Source: Amoebophrya sp. A120
Lineage: Eukaryota; Sar; Dinophyceae; Syndiniales; Amoebophryaceae
Assembly: GCA_905178155.1 (NCBI GenBank)
Contig: CAJINV010000001.1
Span: forward strand, 12,956,635 to 13,020,634
Direction of reading: 5' to 3'
DNA length: 64,000 bases
Shown here: in pieces, positions 30,970-41,271 of the stretch
Layout of the letters: each line of letters begins with the position of its first letter
Numbering within the stretch: position 1 is the stretch's first letter
Position numbers and translations under genes: made by a program
The notes under the pieces: model-generated
Databases searched by the model: none
The model's input: the letters and a program-made list of their open reading frames with translations, nothing else
Told to the model about the DNA's origin: nothing

Positions 30970-32158
30970 TTTGTGTGATTTGGTTTTGTTTCCCCGAAAC
31001 TAAAATTCTAAAACGAGAACCCTCGTTTTAAATGTCCCTGTGTGCGGTTTCGAAAAAAGCGACATGACAAAGGAGGGTCTTCTTTTTATTTCACGTGCAG
31101 CAAAAGCAAGTTCTACTTCGAGAGATCCTTCAAGATCCCGCTGGAACTCTAAATTTTCTCCAGATGCGGATCCAGACTTTTACCGGAATTTGACGGCTGA
31201 TCTAAATTCTAATTCTTTCTCGGGCAACAGATTTGGTATGCGGATCGATCATCTGGATCTGCTTCTTTATCTTCTGGGGATCAGATTGAGACTTTGTAGA
31301 TCTAAATTTCAGCCTGCACCTTTTCTCAGAACTTTCTACCACTCAAATCGAGATCAGTCATTTTTTTCAAAATCTGATCCTTAAGTAGTACGCAATGGCT
31401 GGTTGAAATTGCAAGAAGATCATCAGGAGCACGTGTCGAGGATCAATTTCTCAGATCTTTAGTTATAGTTGCATATTACGCTTACAACTCCAGTGATCTT
31501 GTCGCCATCGTCAACATTATATAGACAATGGAGACAAGGAGGCGCTGCATGGGATCTTTAAATTTTGCCCTCGTCTCTCGGAATGCAAAAGATAGATCTC
31601 GTATAGCGGAGTTTTCTCAGCATCAAGAATGAAAGTTCAACTTCAGATCATGAACCCGCACCACTATTTTGCTTGTGTCTTCCCGTGGCCCGTGTCTGGA
31701 AGCGTTCAAGAGACAACTTCAAGAAAGCCGGAGATCGGTTGGCTTTGCTGCTCTTGTTGTATTCGAAATGATCACAATGTGCGAAACTGTGCATTCTTGC
31801 TAGATCATCACATTCACAAAGAAGCAAAACCATACATGGAAATACACTAAATGCAGAAGCTGAATGTTCTCGTGTGAAAATGGTTTCTGTGCCAGCATGA
31901 GGCTTGTTCACCTACTTCATTTGTTGCCCATTCACGCCTTGCCAAAGGAGCTTTCGACGAGATGCCAACGCGTGCTTCTCGATACACCAAGACCAGCCCT
32001 TTTGCGACGCCCGGACACGCGCAACACAATTCGAACTTCTCGATGAAGAGCATCTCAAGAATCTTTAAAGTTCACTTCTACTTCATTTTGATGATCTACG
32101 GAACAAGACGCAGGCGTGGTTTCTATTCACATTTTCTCGAAGAAGGGAAACTTCTCCA
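30970..32158. other. 5' flank of RPL14 copy A
   Basis: Non-coding, AT-rich, with many GATC-containing segments (e.g. AAATTCTAA, GATCTAAAT). It is homologous to 33905-35230. Conserved blocks next to the start codon (30975-31060) are candidates for promoter or 5' UTR sequence because they are the best-preserved part of the flank. Confidence 0.6.
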
Positions 32159-32216
32159 TCCAACATCCATCCACCAGGTGTAATCGCTGTCTTGATACAC
32201 CGGCCCTCGATACACC
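32159..32216 (-). pseudogene. Methyltransferase 3'-end fragment A
   Basis: This repeats the last codons of the methyltransferase gene (GPVYQDSDYTWWMDVG on the minus strand). It is joined directly to unrelated EF-hand sequence on its upstream side, and the stop codon is altered (GGATGG). It marks the right-hand boundary of duplication copy A. Confidence 0.85.
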
Positions 32217-33080
32217 GACCCTGCCCAGCATGGTGTCAAACTTCCGCGCGCTGCCCTGCGCGTCGCCCAACCACAGGGACAGAACGTCCGTCACGTCCGC
32301 GTCATCCGGGATTTTTTCCAAGTGCCCCGCCGGCTCCTTCACCTCCAGGCACTTGCGGAAGCACTTCGTCGGCTGGGTGAGTTCCGCGCCATCCAAAGTG
32401 CCGTCGGAATTCCCGTCGAGACAGGTGAAGATGTGCCGCACCCGCGGGATCGGCATCACCGTGTGATCGCCGCCGTGTCGTCGCCGTCCGTTTTTGAACA
32501 CGCCAGCGAGTTCTTCCTCGCTTAAGCCGTCGGCCACCGGTTGGGCCAGCGTGACGAGCTGGTTCCACAAGTTGAAGTCCGTCACGCCCCACTTCAGCAA
32601 CTCCGAGACCGCGCCGTGCTTCGCGGCCAGCTGCCGGATCCCCTTGTACAAGCAGGCTTTCCCGCAGGGAGAGCCGATGTTGGCGCGCTGCTTCTCGCAC
32701 TCGGAAGCCATGCCGTGGATCCCGTGCCAGTCATCGAGGCACGCGTGGTAGGCGGGGGATTCCGGATAGTCGTGGATCAAGTCCAGGTCAGAACATTGCG
32801 TCCCCTCGGCTTTTCTTTATCCTTCTTTATGTTTTCGTTTTGCGCGAAGCCGGTGAAAAAGCTCCCGACCCCCGTTGCCGTCTCCGCTGCGGTGGGCGTC
32901 GGGATAACGTTTTGGCTCAGCACTTCGTTCATCGGCGAAGCTACCAACGAGAGCTCGTCCTCCGAGGGGTCCGCTTCGGAAACGGATTTTGAGTGCTGAC
33001 CACCGCGTCCCGAAAACTGGCTTATTTTCGACGTGGATTTGTTCCTCGGTCTGCGTAAACAGAAAATAGACTTCTCATCT
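32217..33080 (-). pseudogene. EF-hand gene fragment between duplicated blocks
   Basis: Two long minus-strand open frames abut here. At 32217-32815 a frame encodes LIHDYPESPAYHACLDDWHG, Cys-rich sequence, LLKWGVTDFNLWNQLVTLAQ, and one EF-hand-like calcium loop DGNSDGTLDGAE near 32417-32382. At 32777-33080 another frame encodes an acidic Ser-rich segment (SVSEADPSEDELSL). They are in different frames with no clear intron. No ATG or stop of its own is evident: the left end runs into methyltransferase-tail sequence out of frame. It is either a gene fragment captured during the duplication or an unresolved multi-exon gene. Confidence 0.45.
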
Positions 33081-33112
33081 ATCCAACATCCATCCACCAG
33101 GTGTAATCGCTG
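33081..33112 (-). pseudogene. Methyltransferase 3'-end fragment B
   Basis: A 32 bp match to the last codons of the methyltransferase (DSDYTWWMD segment) sits between the EF-hand fragment and RPL14 copy B. With 32159-32216 and the intact gene end at 35231 this makes three copies. Confidence 0.85.
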
Positions 33113-33151
33113 ATGGAAACCAATCTATCCCAAACAGACGCGGAGTTGGAT

Positions 33152-33904
33152 TTACTTCTTCTTGGGCTTCAAGCTCTTCTTGACCTCCTGGTTGACCTTC
33201 TTCTTTGCCAGCATCAGCTTGAATCGGTCCAAATCGGTCAAGGCGGCCTGTCAAAAGGAGAAAGAAAGAATAAGTACACCGAGAAACATAAAGATGTCAG
33301 ATTTAGATTTTGCTCTTTTTACGTCGCTCCCGCTCGCTAACAGAATATTGTGCAATAGTTCATCAGTCACATAATTGCAAACAAATCTGCATCAGCGCAA
33401 AGGCAAAAAAGACGTACACAGCATGAGAAAATTGGAGAAAAACTAAAGAAAGTCAGTTGTATACCTTGGCCTTCTTGGCGGCGATCTTCTTGGCCCACGC
33501 GGACTTTTCCCAGTTGCTGACAGTATCAGATTCCTTCAAGGCCTTCTTCAGAGCCTTTTCCTTGGCGCCGCGGCCGAGGTTGCTCTTGAAGCCGGTGAGG
33601 GAAACCCACTTCAGGGGAATCATCTGCCTCTTCACGCCGGTAGTCGGGCCGTCGATCAGGACTTTGTTGATGGAAACCTGTGTAGGTAATTTGGCTTTAG
33701 TCATCACAATTACATCATATCATGGAAGACAAAAAATGTTGATATTCAAATCCACATTTCCAAAAAAAGCTAAATTCACGAGGACTTGAAAAATAAGCGT
33801 ACCATGTCGACAATGGTGGCGATCTTTCCCTCCAGAGGTCCGTAACGGACGAGGACCAGGCGGCCCGGTTCGACGAAGCGCTTGAAGAGAGGTGCGTCAG
33901 CCAT
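33152..33904 (-). CDS. RPL14: Large ribosomal subunit protein eL14, copy B
   Basis: The model is complement(join(33152..33247, 33465..33677, 33803..33904)), 136 residues. The exons appear to encode the same protein as copy A with only silent changes noticed. Intron 2 is 217 bp as in copy A. Intron 1 is 125 bp here against 123 bp in copy A and has clearly diverged. The splice sites are the same GTACGC/ACAG and GTATAC/ACAG types. Both copies look functional. Confidence 0.96.
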
Positions 33905-35230
33905 TTTGTGTGATTTGGTTCTGTTTCCCCGAAACTAAAATTCTAAAACGAGAACCCTCGTTTTAAATGTCCCTGTGTGCGGTTTCGACAAGAGAAATAA
34001 ATAAAGGAGGGGCTTCTTTCACGTCCAGAATAAGCAAGTTCTATGTCGAGAGATCCTTCAAGATCCCGCTTGAGCTCTAAATTTTCTCCAGTTGCGGATC
34101 CAGACTTCTATCGGAATTTGACGGCTGATCTAAATTCTTTCTCAGGCAACACTTGTTCGGAATGCGGATCGCTCATCGGCTTCTTTATCTTCTGAGGATC
34201 AGATTGAAATTTTGGAGATCTAAATTTCAGCCTGGAGCATCTCTCAGAACTTTCTGGCACTCGAATCAAGAAGATCAGTCATTTTGTGATTACGTAGTAC
34301 CCAGTGGCAGGAGCTTGAAATTTCAAGAAGATCATGAGGAGCACAATCTGTGGCGGATCAATTCATTGCTCAGATCTTGATCTTTTTCTTTAGTTGCATA
34401 TGCTTACAACTCCAATCCAATAATCATGTCGCCGTTCTCAACCTCAAATAGACAATGAACCTCAAATAGACAATGAAGACAACGAGGGACGGCATGGGAT
34501 CCAAATCTTTAAATTTCGCTCAAGCTCTCGTCTCTGGTGATGCCAAACATCAAAAAGTAAAAGGATCTCTTATAGCAGCGTGTCCTCCCCACTCACGGTT
34601 TAGAAAATAACCGCGCCAAGAACGCCGACCAAGATAGAGTGAAAGTTGAATTTCAAGTCATGAACCCACACCACTATTTTGCTTGCGTTTTATTCCTGTG
34701 GCCTGTGTCTAGAAGCGCTTAAGCGACAACTTGAAGAAAGCCGGAGATCGAGACTCGCACCCGGCTTGCCTTTGCATTTGCTTAGAAGTTGCTCTTGTCT
34801 TATTATGTGCGAAACTGTGCATTGCTACATCATCACATTCAGATTCACAAAGAACCAAAACCATACATAGGAATGCAGAAGCTGAATGCTCTTGTGTGAA
34901 AATGGATTCTGTGCCAGCATGAGGCTTGTTCATCTATTTGTTTCATTTGTTACCCATTCAAGCCTGGTAACAGAAGCTCTCGACGAGATGCGGCCGACGC
35001 GTGCTTCACAAGACACCTAGACCAGCCCTTTTGCGACTTGGACACGCGCAACACGACTCCACTCGCACTTCTCGAAGAGCATCTTAGTGTGTGGTTACAG
35101 AATCTTTCCGCAGACTAAATTTCCCAGGCAAATCTTTAAATTTCAATTCGAATTTTGGAAGATCTGCGGAACAAGTACAAGATGCCGGTCGGGTTCGTTT
35201 CTACTTCGTTTTTCTCGAAGGGAAGCCTCT
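33905..35230. other. 5' flank of RPL14 copy B
   Basis: The duplicate of the copy A flank with indels, including a short internal repeat (AACCTCAAATAGACAATGAA twice around 34440-34475). No coding signal. Confidence 0.6.
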
Positions 35231-37420
35231 TTATCCAACATCCATCCACCAGGTGTAATCGCTGTCTTGATACACCGGCCCACGAAACCACTCCCCCCGC
35301 GCGTTTCGATGCAAGCCGAGCCGAAAGGCCATGACCGCAACGGCGACGGACTCGAAGCCCTCTAAATTCCAATCGTGACCGGCGAGAATGCCACCAGGTT
35401 GGTGCACCAACAGGTTACCATAGAGAGCCAGATCGCGACTGACGCCAGCCAGGGTATGGTCACCGTCCACGAAGACGAGGTCAAGTTCCGCGATTCGGTG
35501 GACAGCCTGGTCGCTCTTCGCACGATGGATAAAAATTCCCGGCGTGCCGGGCGGAACAGCCGCTCGCTTTGTCGCGTCAGTAGGGTGCAACTGATACCCA
35601 GGCGAGGTTGGTGTTTCATACGCAGGCCTTGATGCGCTGCTCCCGGAGGATTGCTCTTGGTGTACACCTTGTTCTTCCATATTTTGCTCTTTCATCACAT
35701 TCTTCCGCTCTTTTTCGGCTGCAAGTATTTCCTCCTGATTGTAGTACTGGATGTGGAAAATGTCGCGCGGCGTGAAAAAGCGCAGCTTGGTCGAGAGATT
35801 CTCCAAAAATCGATCGAAGACTGTCGCGAAGGACACTTGGTCGCGCTGCGAACGCCGCTCCTCAAATGCGGTGGCGTTGTCATTGTCAATAAGTGCGGTT
35901 TCAACCACTCTCTTCCCCGCGTAAAACTCTGACGCATTGTACCCCGCAGCAGATTCAGACCATGGATCGATGAGATGCAGCTGGATTTTCGTAAATTCCG
36001 GCGAGTCCGGATGAAAAAGATCGCACTCGTTTAGAAATTTCACAGTTGCGAGCCCGAGGTAGACCCCGACCTCAGCGATTTTGAGGATAAACGGCTCCCC
36101 GGTGCTAGTTTCATTCGCAGCACGCTGCTGTGCTACTGTATTTCGCTCTCCAGTTGTTCGCCCCGCTCCGGCCTCGATACTAGTAGCGGCTTTCGCAGCG
36201 ATATCAGCCCTTCTCGCAGCGGTCACCCGCTTCGCCAGGTTGCAAAGCACTGCGTGGCGTTCTCCCCAGGCGGAATGTACCCAATTGTCCGGGTTCGCAA
36301 GGTGCTGATCAATGATCCCAAGTGCGAATCCATCCGTCCTCCCATTGCTGAGCTGTCGCTCCTCGCCAAGTTCCTGTATTCGATTTCCGAGTTCGCCAAC
36401 GGTAAACTCCTTTTTCAGGAGCCACGCGTTAACCAGCGCATTCATGGCACCCTGCCACCCGCCGTACCAAAAGCTTAAAGCGTCTTTCGGCGTTACATGG
36501 GCGTTTCGCAGATACACTAAACCTTGGTAGTACGATTCGAAGGAGTTGTCTCCCTTGTGCATATCTCGTGGTCGGTTGCCGAGCTGCTCCGTATTTTCTC
36601 CACTCCTGTCCTCCGTCTGCGATTCTTGTTGTACTAGGCGTGTTCCCTCTACTCCTCGCCGAGCCAGCTGCTTCCGTTCCAATTCGCGCCAATTTGTTTT
36701 GACGTAGTCAGCTATAAAGTCGTAGCGCACCTGCTGCAATATGCGTTCGTGCGTCGCAGTCGTGCAATCCTGAGATAGGCGTACGGGTGCCATGTGGGCG
36801 AACACTTCGGTTGTAAAAACGTCTTGCGGTAGTGATCCATCCTGAATTGCCGCCGTCAGCAGAAGCTCCGCACTGCATTTGCGCTGCTCTTTCGAGACAC
36901 ACTGGCTTTTACGTGATGAAGTGATGATATTTTCATCTGTTGTTGAAGCGGGATCACGTTGAAGGGCGTCGTCTCCAGGAGGGGAAATACTAGATGACGT
37001 GTCGGAGTCGGCTCTTTCCTCCGCACCAGAGCTCCTGGCACTGGCACACACTACCTGCTTGACGTGAGTCATGCATTCATGGTACGCCGGTCCGAGCAGC
37101 TGGTTCCAAACCTGCATCGCGCGCGTGCAAAGATTAGACAGAAAAACGATCTCCTCGCGAATACAGCGCTGCTGCCGCGGGGTAAAAGCGTGCTCAAGGG
37201 GCCACCGCTTGAAAAGCACCAGATCGTACTCCATAGCTGCGTCGCAGGGATCCAAAGTTTTGTCGCCCCATTTGATTCGGTTTGCATTTGCCACCGGTAA
37301 TAGAAGGAGGTGTCGTACATAGTGCCATATCTGTGGCCCGAACGTGGACGACGTGAGCGCCAAGCAGAATGCACCAAAACTTATGGCGCAGCGAATTCTA
37401 CGAAAGCGACGGCGCGCCAT
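35231..37420 (-). CDS. Secretory-pathway class I SAM methyltransferase
   Basis: A single exon of 729 residues from ATG 37420. The N-terminus has an RRR cluster and hydrophobic stretch (CAISFGAFCLALTSS), a signal peptide or signal anchor, so the enzyme probably faces the ER/Golgi lumen. The Rossmann fold begins near residue 445 with ILKIAEVGVYLGLATVKFL (motif I, Glu-Val-Gly form). Further on come QLHLIDPWSE and DLVFVDGDHTLAGVSRDL, then GGILAGHDW, as in the Methyltransf_24 group, which acts on small molecules or sugars. The N-terminal 400 residues are family-unknown, with several Cys (DPCDAAMEYD, CTRAMQVW) that may form disulphides. Two 3'-end fragments of this gene lie to the left. Confidence 0.8.
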   Translation of the reverse strand: MARRRFRRIRCAISFGAFCLALTSSTFGPQIWHYVRHLLLLPVANANRIKWGDKTLDPCDAAMEYDLVLFKRWPLEHAFTPRQQRCIREEIVFLSNLCTRAMQVWNQLLGPAYHECMTHVKQVVCASARSSGAEERADSDTSSSISPPGDDALQRDPASTTDENIITSSRKSQCVSKEQRKCSAELLLTAAIQDGSLPQDVFTTEVFAHMAPVRLSQDCTTATHERILQQVRYDFIADYVKTNWRELERKQLARRGVEGTRLVQQESQTEDRSGENTEQLGNRPRDMHKGDNSFESYYQGLVYLRNAHVTPKDALSFWYGGWQGAMNALVNAWLLKKEFTVGELGNRIQELGEERQLSNGRTDGFALGIIDQHLANPDNWVHSAWGERHAVLCNLAKRVTAARRADIAAKAATSIEAGAGRTTGERNTVAQQRAANETSTGEPFILKIAEVGVYLGLATVKFLNECDLFHPDSPEFTKIQLHLIDPWSESAAGYNASEFYAGKRVVETALIDNDNATAFEERRSQRDQVSFATVFDRFLENLSTKLRFFTPRDIFHIQYYNQEEILAAEKERKNVMKEQNMEEQGVHQEQSSGSSASRPAYETPTSPGYQLHPTDATKRAAVPPGTPGIFIHRAKSDQAVHRIAELDLVFVDGDHTLAGVSRDLALYGNLLVHQPGGILAGHDWNLEGFESVAVAVMAFRLGLHRNARGEWFRGPVYQDSDYTWWMDVG

Positions 37421-37783
37421 CTTGTGATGGGAAAACACTTCCTGCGGGCAGGGGCGCTCAGCTTCGCTCCTTTGCAGTATCCGGATTGCTACATATCAGA
37501 GTGCTTTTCTTTCTTTTGCACCACATGGAGCTACTCTTACTGTAGCTCGTGGATTGCCAACTGCAACTTCGTCCAGGCACGCTAGGTCGTTTGAAAGCTT
37601 CAACGCCAACGAATAGGAACAGGGCGCGGCGAATCAAAACTATATCGACGCAGCACCAAGACCAAAGCAGGACAATGGAATGTCCAGAAGAGGAGACACG
37701 GTATATTGGCACCGAAGAACACCGCTGGCCGCGGCCATGTTGCACATGAAAGTTTTCAACCTACAAATGCTGTGCCTGATGTA
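37421..37783. other. Intergenic, nothing recognised
   Basis: A short gap between the methyltransferase start and the next gene's stop. No frame supported. Confidence 0.5.
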
Positions 37784-40271
37784 CTAACTCTCCTCGTCCA
37801 AATAAGGTGCATTCTTCGATTCGAATGGGGTTTCAAGCACGTCGTCATCTACAACGTCCTGGCTTTCCATTGACTTGGTGAGAGTTTTCATCCCGCCGCC
37901 TGTTCCCACACGTTCAACATCAACACCCTCTGCTGGTGCTTGGTTTTTGATTTGGTTGTCCTCTTCCTCCTGTGCAATCTCTTGCACTCGCTCCTGCAGG
38001 GCTGCGATGTTGCGCTGCAGTTGCTGCGACTCACTTTCCACTTCCGCAATCTGCATGCAGATGGCTTCGGCGTCGACAACCTGTTTGTATTGCGGTTCAT
38101 CATATTAATGACGATGTACAAAGCATGAATAACCCCCCCCCCCCCCGAGCATCGTCCGCATGATCAAGGACGGCTCATAATCAAAATCACCCAGCAAAAA
38201 CCCGCTTTATTTCTATACGTAAGTAGGCACTCAGGTGGTGGACCTCAGCGCTCTCAAGAAGAAACATTTGCGTTTGAAGTCACTACAAGTATTTTTCGAG
38301 TTGATGTACTAAGCTTCGGTCCGCCGCCGTTGTGTACTTCCGCACTCCGTCCGCAAGCAGCGCCGCCAGATCGGCAACTTCCTTATCGGTGGTGTCGGTG
38401 CGCGGAAAGGGCGCGGTGCGCAGCTCGTCGTACGGGCGGTCCTGTTCCAGTAGCTGCTGTACCTCCTGCAGACGGTTCCGGCCGGGGCGCGGCCGGTTCT
38501 TTCCGCTCAAGAAAGATCCTGAAGAGAAAGGCTTGGAGCTGCCTCCACCGCCTCCACTCATCGTCTGCAGGAATTCCAATCTCACTTCGTCCAGGGGCTT
38601 TTGCTCGGCTGCAATATCTTCCGGAGGAGGCCCTTCAGTTCCAGATCCGGTTGCTGAAAGAAGGGCAAATTTGTTGTCGTAGTAATAGTATCTCTGTCAT
38701 AATTTCTCAAGACTTGAAGATGAAGATTGTCACACCATGATGACGTGCAGGCGTGTTGATACTGATGGTTTCCCATTCAGTCTTATCGTGATCATGTACA
38801 TCGGTGATAATTCTACTTTCGGTTGGAGGTAGGCATGAGCGTTTTCTATTTTTGTATCATATACAAGTACACCGAAAAACCCAGAGTCAACCTTCGTACC
38901 TTTTTTTGACGAGGAAGCCCCACCTCCAGACTGGGCCGTAAGAGCTGCCAGGCCAGAGTCGGCCGGGGCCGTGCCGTAACTGTTACTAGTTTTCGAATGA
39001 ACCGGACTTGTTCGGGTGACAGTATTCGAGGAAAGTAGATCGTCGATTCGATTGGACAACAGCCGTGCGGGGGACGGGGAAGAAACCGAAATGTGTGATC
39101 CTGTGCGCGCCCGAGTGCGCAACTCGTCGTACCCTCCACCTGCAACACCAGTGGGACTCCGACCGCGACCGTCAACATCTGCTCCCTCAGAAGTCCTCCC
39201 TGCGGGTGGAGGCGCGCCACCGTTATTTGTAGTGCTCGGCTGAGCCCGCGGCAATGAGTTCGTTGTCACCATAGTCCTAGTGCTAACATCTTGACGCGTG
39301 GTCGCAGAAGATGAGCGCGGGCTACTTTTTTTTGGCGAGACCGTCTCTAGCAACGGCGTGGACGGGATACCAAACAATGGCGATACTGCAGAGTAGCTCC
39401 CGCCGGTTGTTGAGCAGTGCGCAGCCGGAGACATTTCTTCGCTCGCAAAAACAGGCCGGAACTCGCTCACTCCTTTACTGCGAGCCGGCGCGGGCGGAGG
39501 CGCTAGGCTCTTGCTCGGCGATGAGAGCGAACTTCTAGTAAACACCGGCCGCTTTTGATACAGTTCGTCCAGCCGAAGGTTGGTAACGTTCAGCTTTTCA
39601 TTTTCCTCGTGTTGCTTCGCCGTCCTATTTACCTGCGAAAGCCCAACTGGCGAGAAGCGCATAGCCGTCTTTCCTGTTCTCGTCGGGTTCCACCTGGTCG
39701 GACGCACTTCTGGAAAGACTGCTGGCAGCTGAGGCTCTTGGCCTTCCGCCGTGCTTTGTCCTCGCAAATAAACATTTTCAGCAGCCTTCTTGCGTTCTTC
39801 GGAATCTGCTAGTCCCACGCGTCCAGAAATTGAAATGGTAGGCCGGAGAAGAGACGGAGGAGAGATGGGCGGTGGAGGGTAGTTCAAGCTAATCGCAAGT
39901 GGTGGTACCGGACCAGATCCGACGCGCGTTGGAGTACCTTGTGGAGGTGGTTGTGCGGACGAGCCTTTCGGAGCTGCGGCGGTCCTTGGAGAGGAAGGGA
40001 ATTCAAATTGAAATTCTGCTGCTGGCCACCCTGTTTCCAGGTCCGGGAGCGGTAATTCTGGCGGCTTTCCTTCGCGTACGAGATCTTCGTACTCAATGTC
40101 GCCCGGGTACCGTTGCTCCGCGGTGTGGTAGGTTCGCATTTCGTCCGGAGGCAGCAACCGACCGAGGAGGGTCTCGATTTCATCCGAAATCTGCGGCAGA
40201 CTCCGGTCCTCGACACCATACAACTGCTCGCGGATACGATCATGAATCTCTAGCGTTTGAAATGTGTCCAT
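37784..40271 (-). CDS. Unknown Pro/Ser-rich protein with C-terminal coiled coil
   Basis: Preferred model complement(join(37784..38080, 38310..38653, 38900..40271)), 670 residues, all in frame. Exon 1 (ATG 40271, MDTFQTLEIHDRIREQLYG) has a short structured N-terminus, then a long disordered Pro/Ser/Arg region. Intron 38654..38899 is canonical (AAAAAAG|GTACGA, TTTCAG). Exon 2 encodes a Gly-rich segment and RPRPGRNRLQEVQQLLEQD plus a helical KEVADLAALLADGVRKY. A second intron (TTA|GTACAT to ACAAACAG) would attach exon 3, a coiled coil (ESQQLQRNIAALQERVQEI) with an acidic tail. If that intron is not used, exon 2 ends at a stop at 38283 (580 residues), and the coiled-coil frame (ATG 38056, 90 codons) would be separate. 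No family is recognised. Confidence 0.6.
38133..38146. repeat. Poly-C tract
   Basis: Fourteen consecutive C on the plus strand, inside the probable second intron of the surrounding gene. A candidate slippage site. Confidence 0.9.
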
Positions 40272-41271
40272 GGCTTGTTGTGAGTGAACCCGCTCAGCCG
40301 GGCGGCTATCTTGTTCCCAATAGAATGTTGCGTCGACCTCACAAAATGACAATTGCGCTTCTATTCTTGCTGTTCGGGGGAGTGAAACATATTAATGCTT
40401 CTGAATAGTGTCGCAGCTGGCGACCATCGACGGAGCGTGAAAGAATCTGCTCAACGACTGTCCGGTGAGGGCTAGCAGTGGCTATAACACGAGGATCTTG
40501 AGCGGTGTCGCGAATGTTGATGTAGTTCACGAAATCAATGTTGAGGAGCGCGAGCTGGAGCTGGAACAAGACGATGCGGCTTCATGCCGTTCTTTCACGT
40601 CCTCTAACGAATGGTCCCTCGCACTGCCGAGCCAACGAATGCACGCTGCGTCTCCGATGAAAAATGAAAATCTATGTTTACAGAATTCACGACGATAAAT
40701 CGACATCGAATCTAATAAGTTTGCACCCTCGTCCAGCACCTGATAAAGCTGAACAAGACGCGGACGCGCTCCGAAAAGATAGCTGCTTCAACAACACTTC
40801 CGCCAAGAAGTCCTGCACTTTGCTTTTCTGCCTCCGCTTCGCATTCGAGCGATCTTATTTGCGTTCCACCATGCTCATCTTGAATCAATACTGCCATTCT
40901 TATCTTGTGTTATTGGGGAGAGGTCCCGCTCGCGCTGGCTTCTAGTAGGGGTGCAAACAGAAGAACTACTGCTACACTTGATAGGTGAAGCTGCGTGCAC
41001 TACGAACGCGTTTATGCGCTGCGTCGAGACTGTGAGCGGCAATGTGTCGCGTCCGACGCTCGGTTCGTGATGGAAGCGACGCAAGAGGAAGCTGCCCAGC
41101 ACTGTCCCTGGTCAAGTTTATATATTTTGGTTCTTGTGGAAATATTTTCATTCATTGACCACGTGTGAGGTCAATTGTATAATTGTTTTTTGCAGCTTGT
41201 CATAATTCCGTAAGAAAAAGAATATGAAACTGCAAGACAAAGCCAAACTCGCAACATAAGACCGCGATTTT
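40272..41271. other. Intergenic, nothing recognised
   Basis: Several short frames on both strands, none with a domain or an ATG-led codon-biased start. Contains the 5' flank of the gene ending at 37784 and the 3' flank of the next. Confidence 0.45.

Larger units (their letters stand above)
30193..32216 (-). repeat. Segmental duplication, copy A (RPL14 + flank + methyltransferase tip)
   Basis: It matches 33127-35281. The copy contains RPL14-A, about 1.2 kb of 5' flank and the last 20 or so codons of the methyltransferase gene. Near-identical landmarks include the RPL14 exons, its second intron (217 bp in both, with one difference noticed), the flank segment ACGAGAACCCTCGTTTTAAA, and the block around CACCACTATTTTGCTTG. 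The flank has diverged by many small indels and the coding region very little. Confidence 0.9.
33127..35281 (-). repeat. Segmental duplication, copy B
   Basis: Partner of 30193-32216. Homology begins at ATCCCAAACAGACGCGG beside the RPL14 3' end and runs through the flank into the true 3' end of the methyltransferase gene. This copy is continuous with the intact methyltransferase, so its arrangement is probably ancestral. Confidence 0.9.

Noticed and set aside
32925-32945. TTTTGGCTCAG resembling part of the dinoflagellate spliced leader
   Set aside because: Only about 11 bases match, there is no donor after it and it lies inside a protein-like frame; judged chance.
30193-35281. Retrotransposition as the origin of the second RPL14
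   Set aside because: Both copies keep introns at the same places and the flanks are duplicated, so it was a DNA-level duplication.
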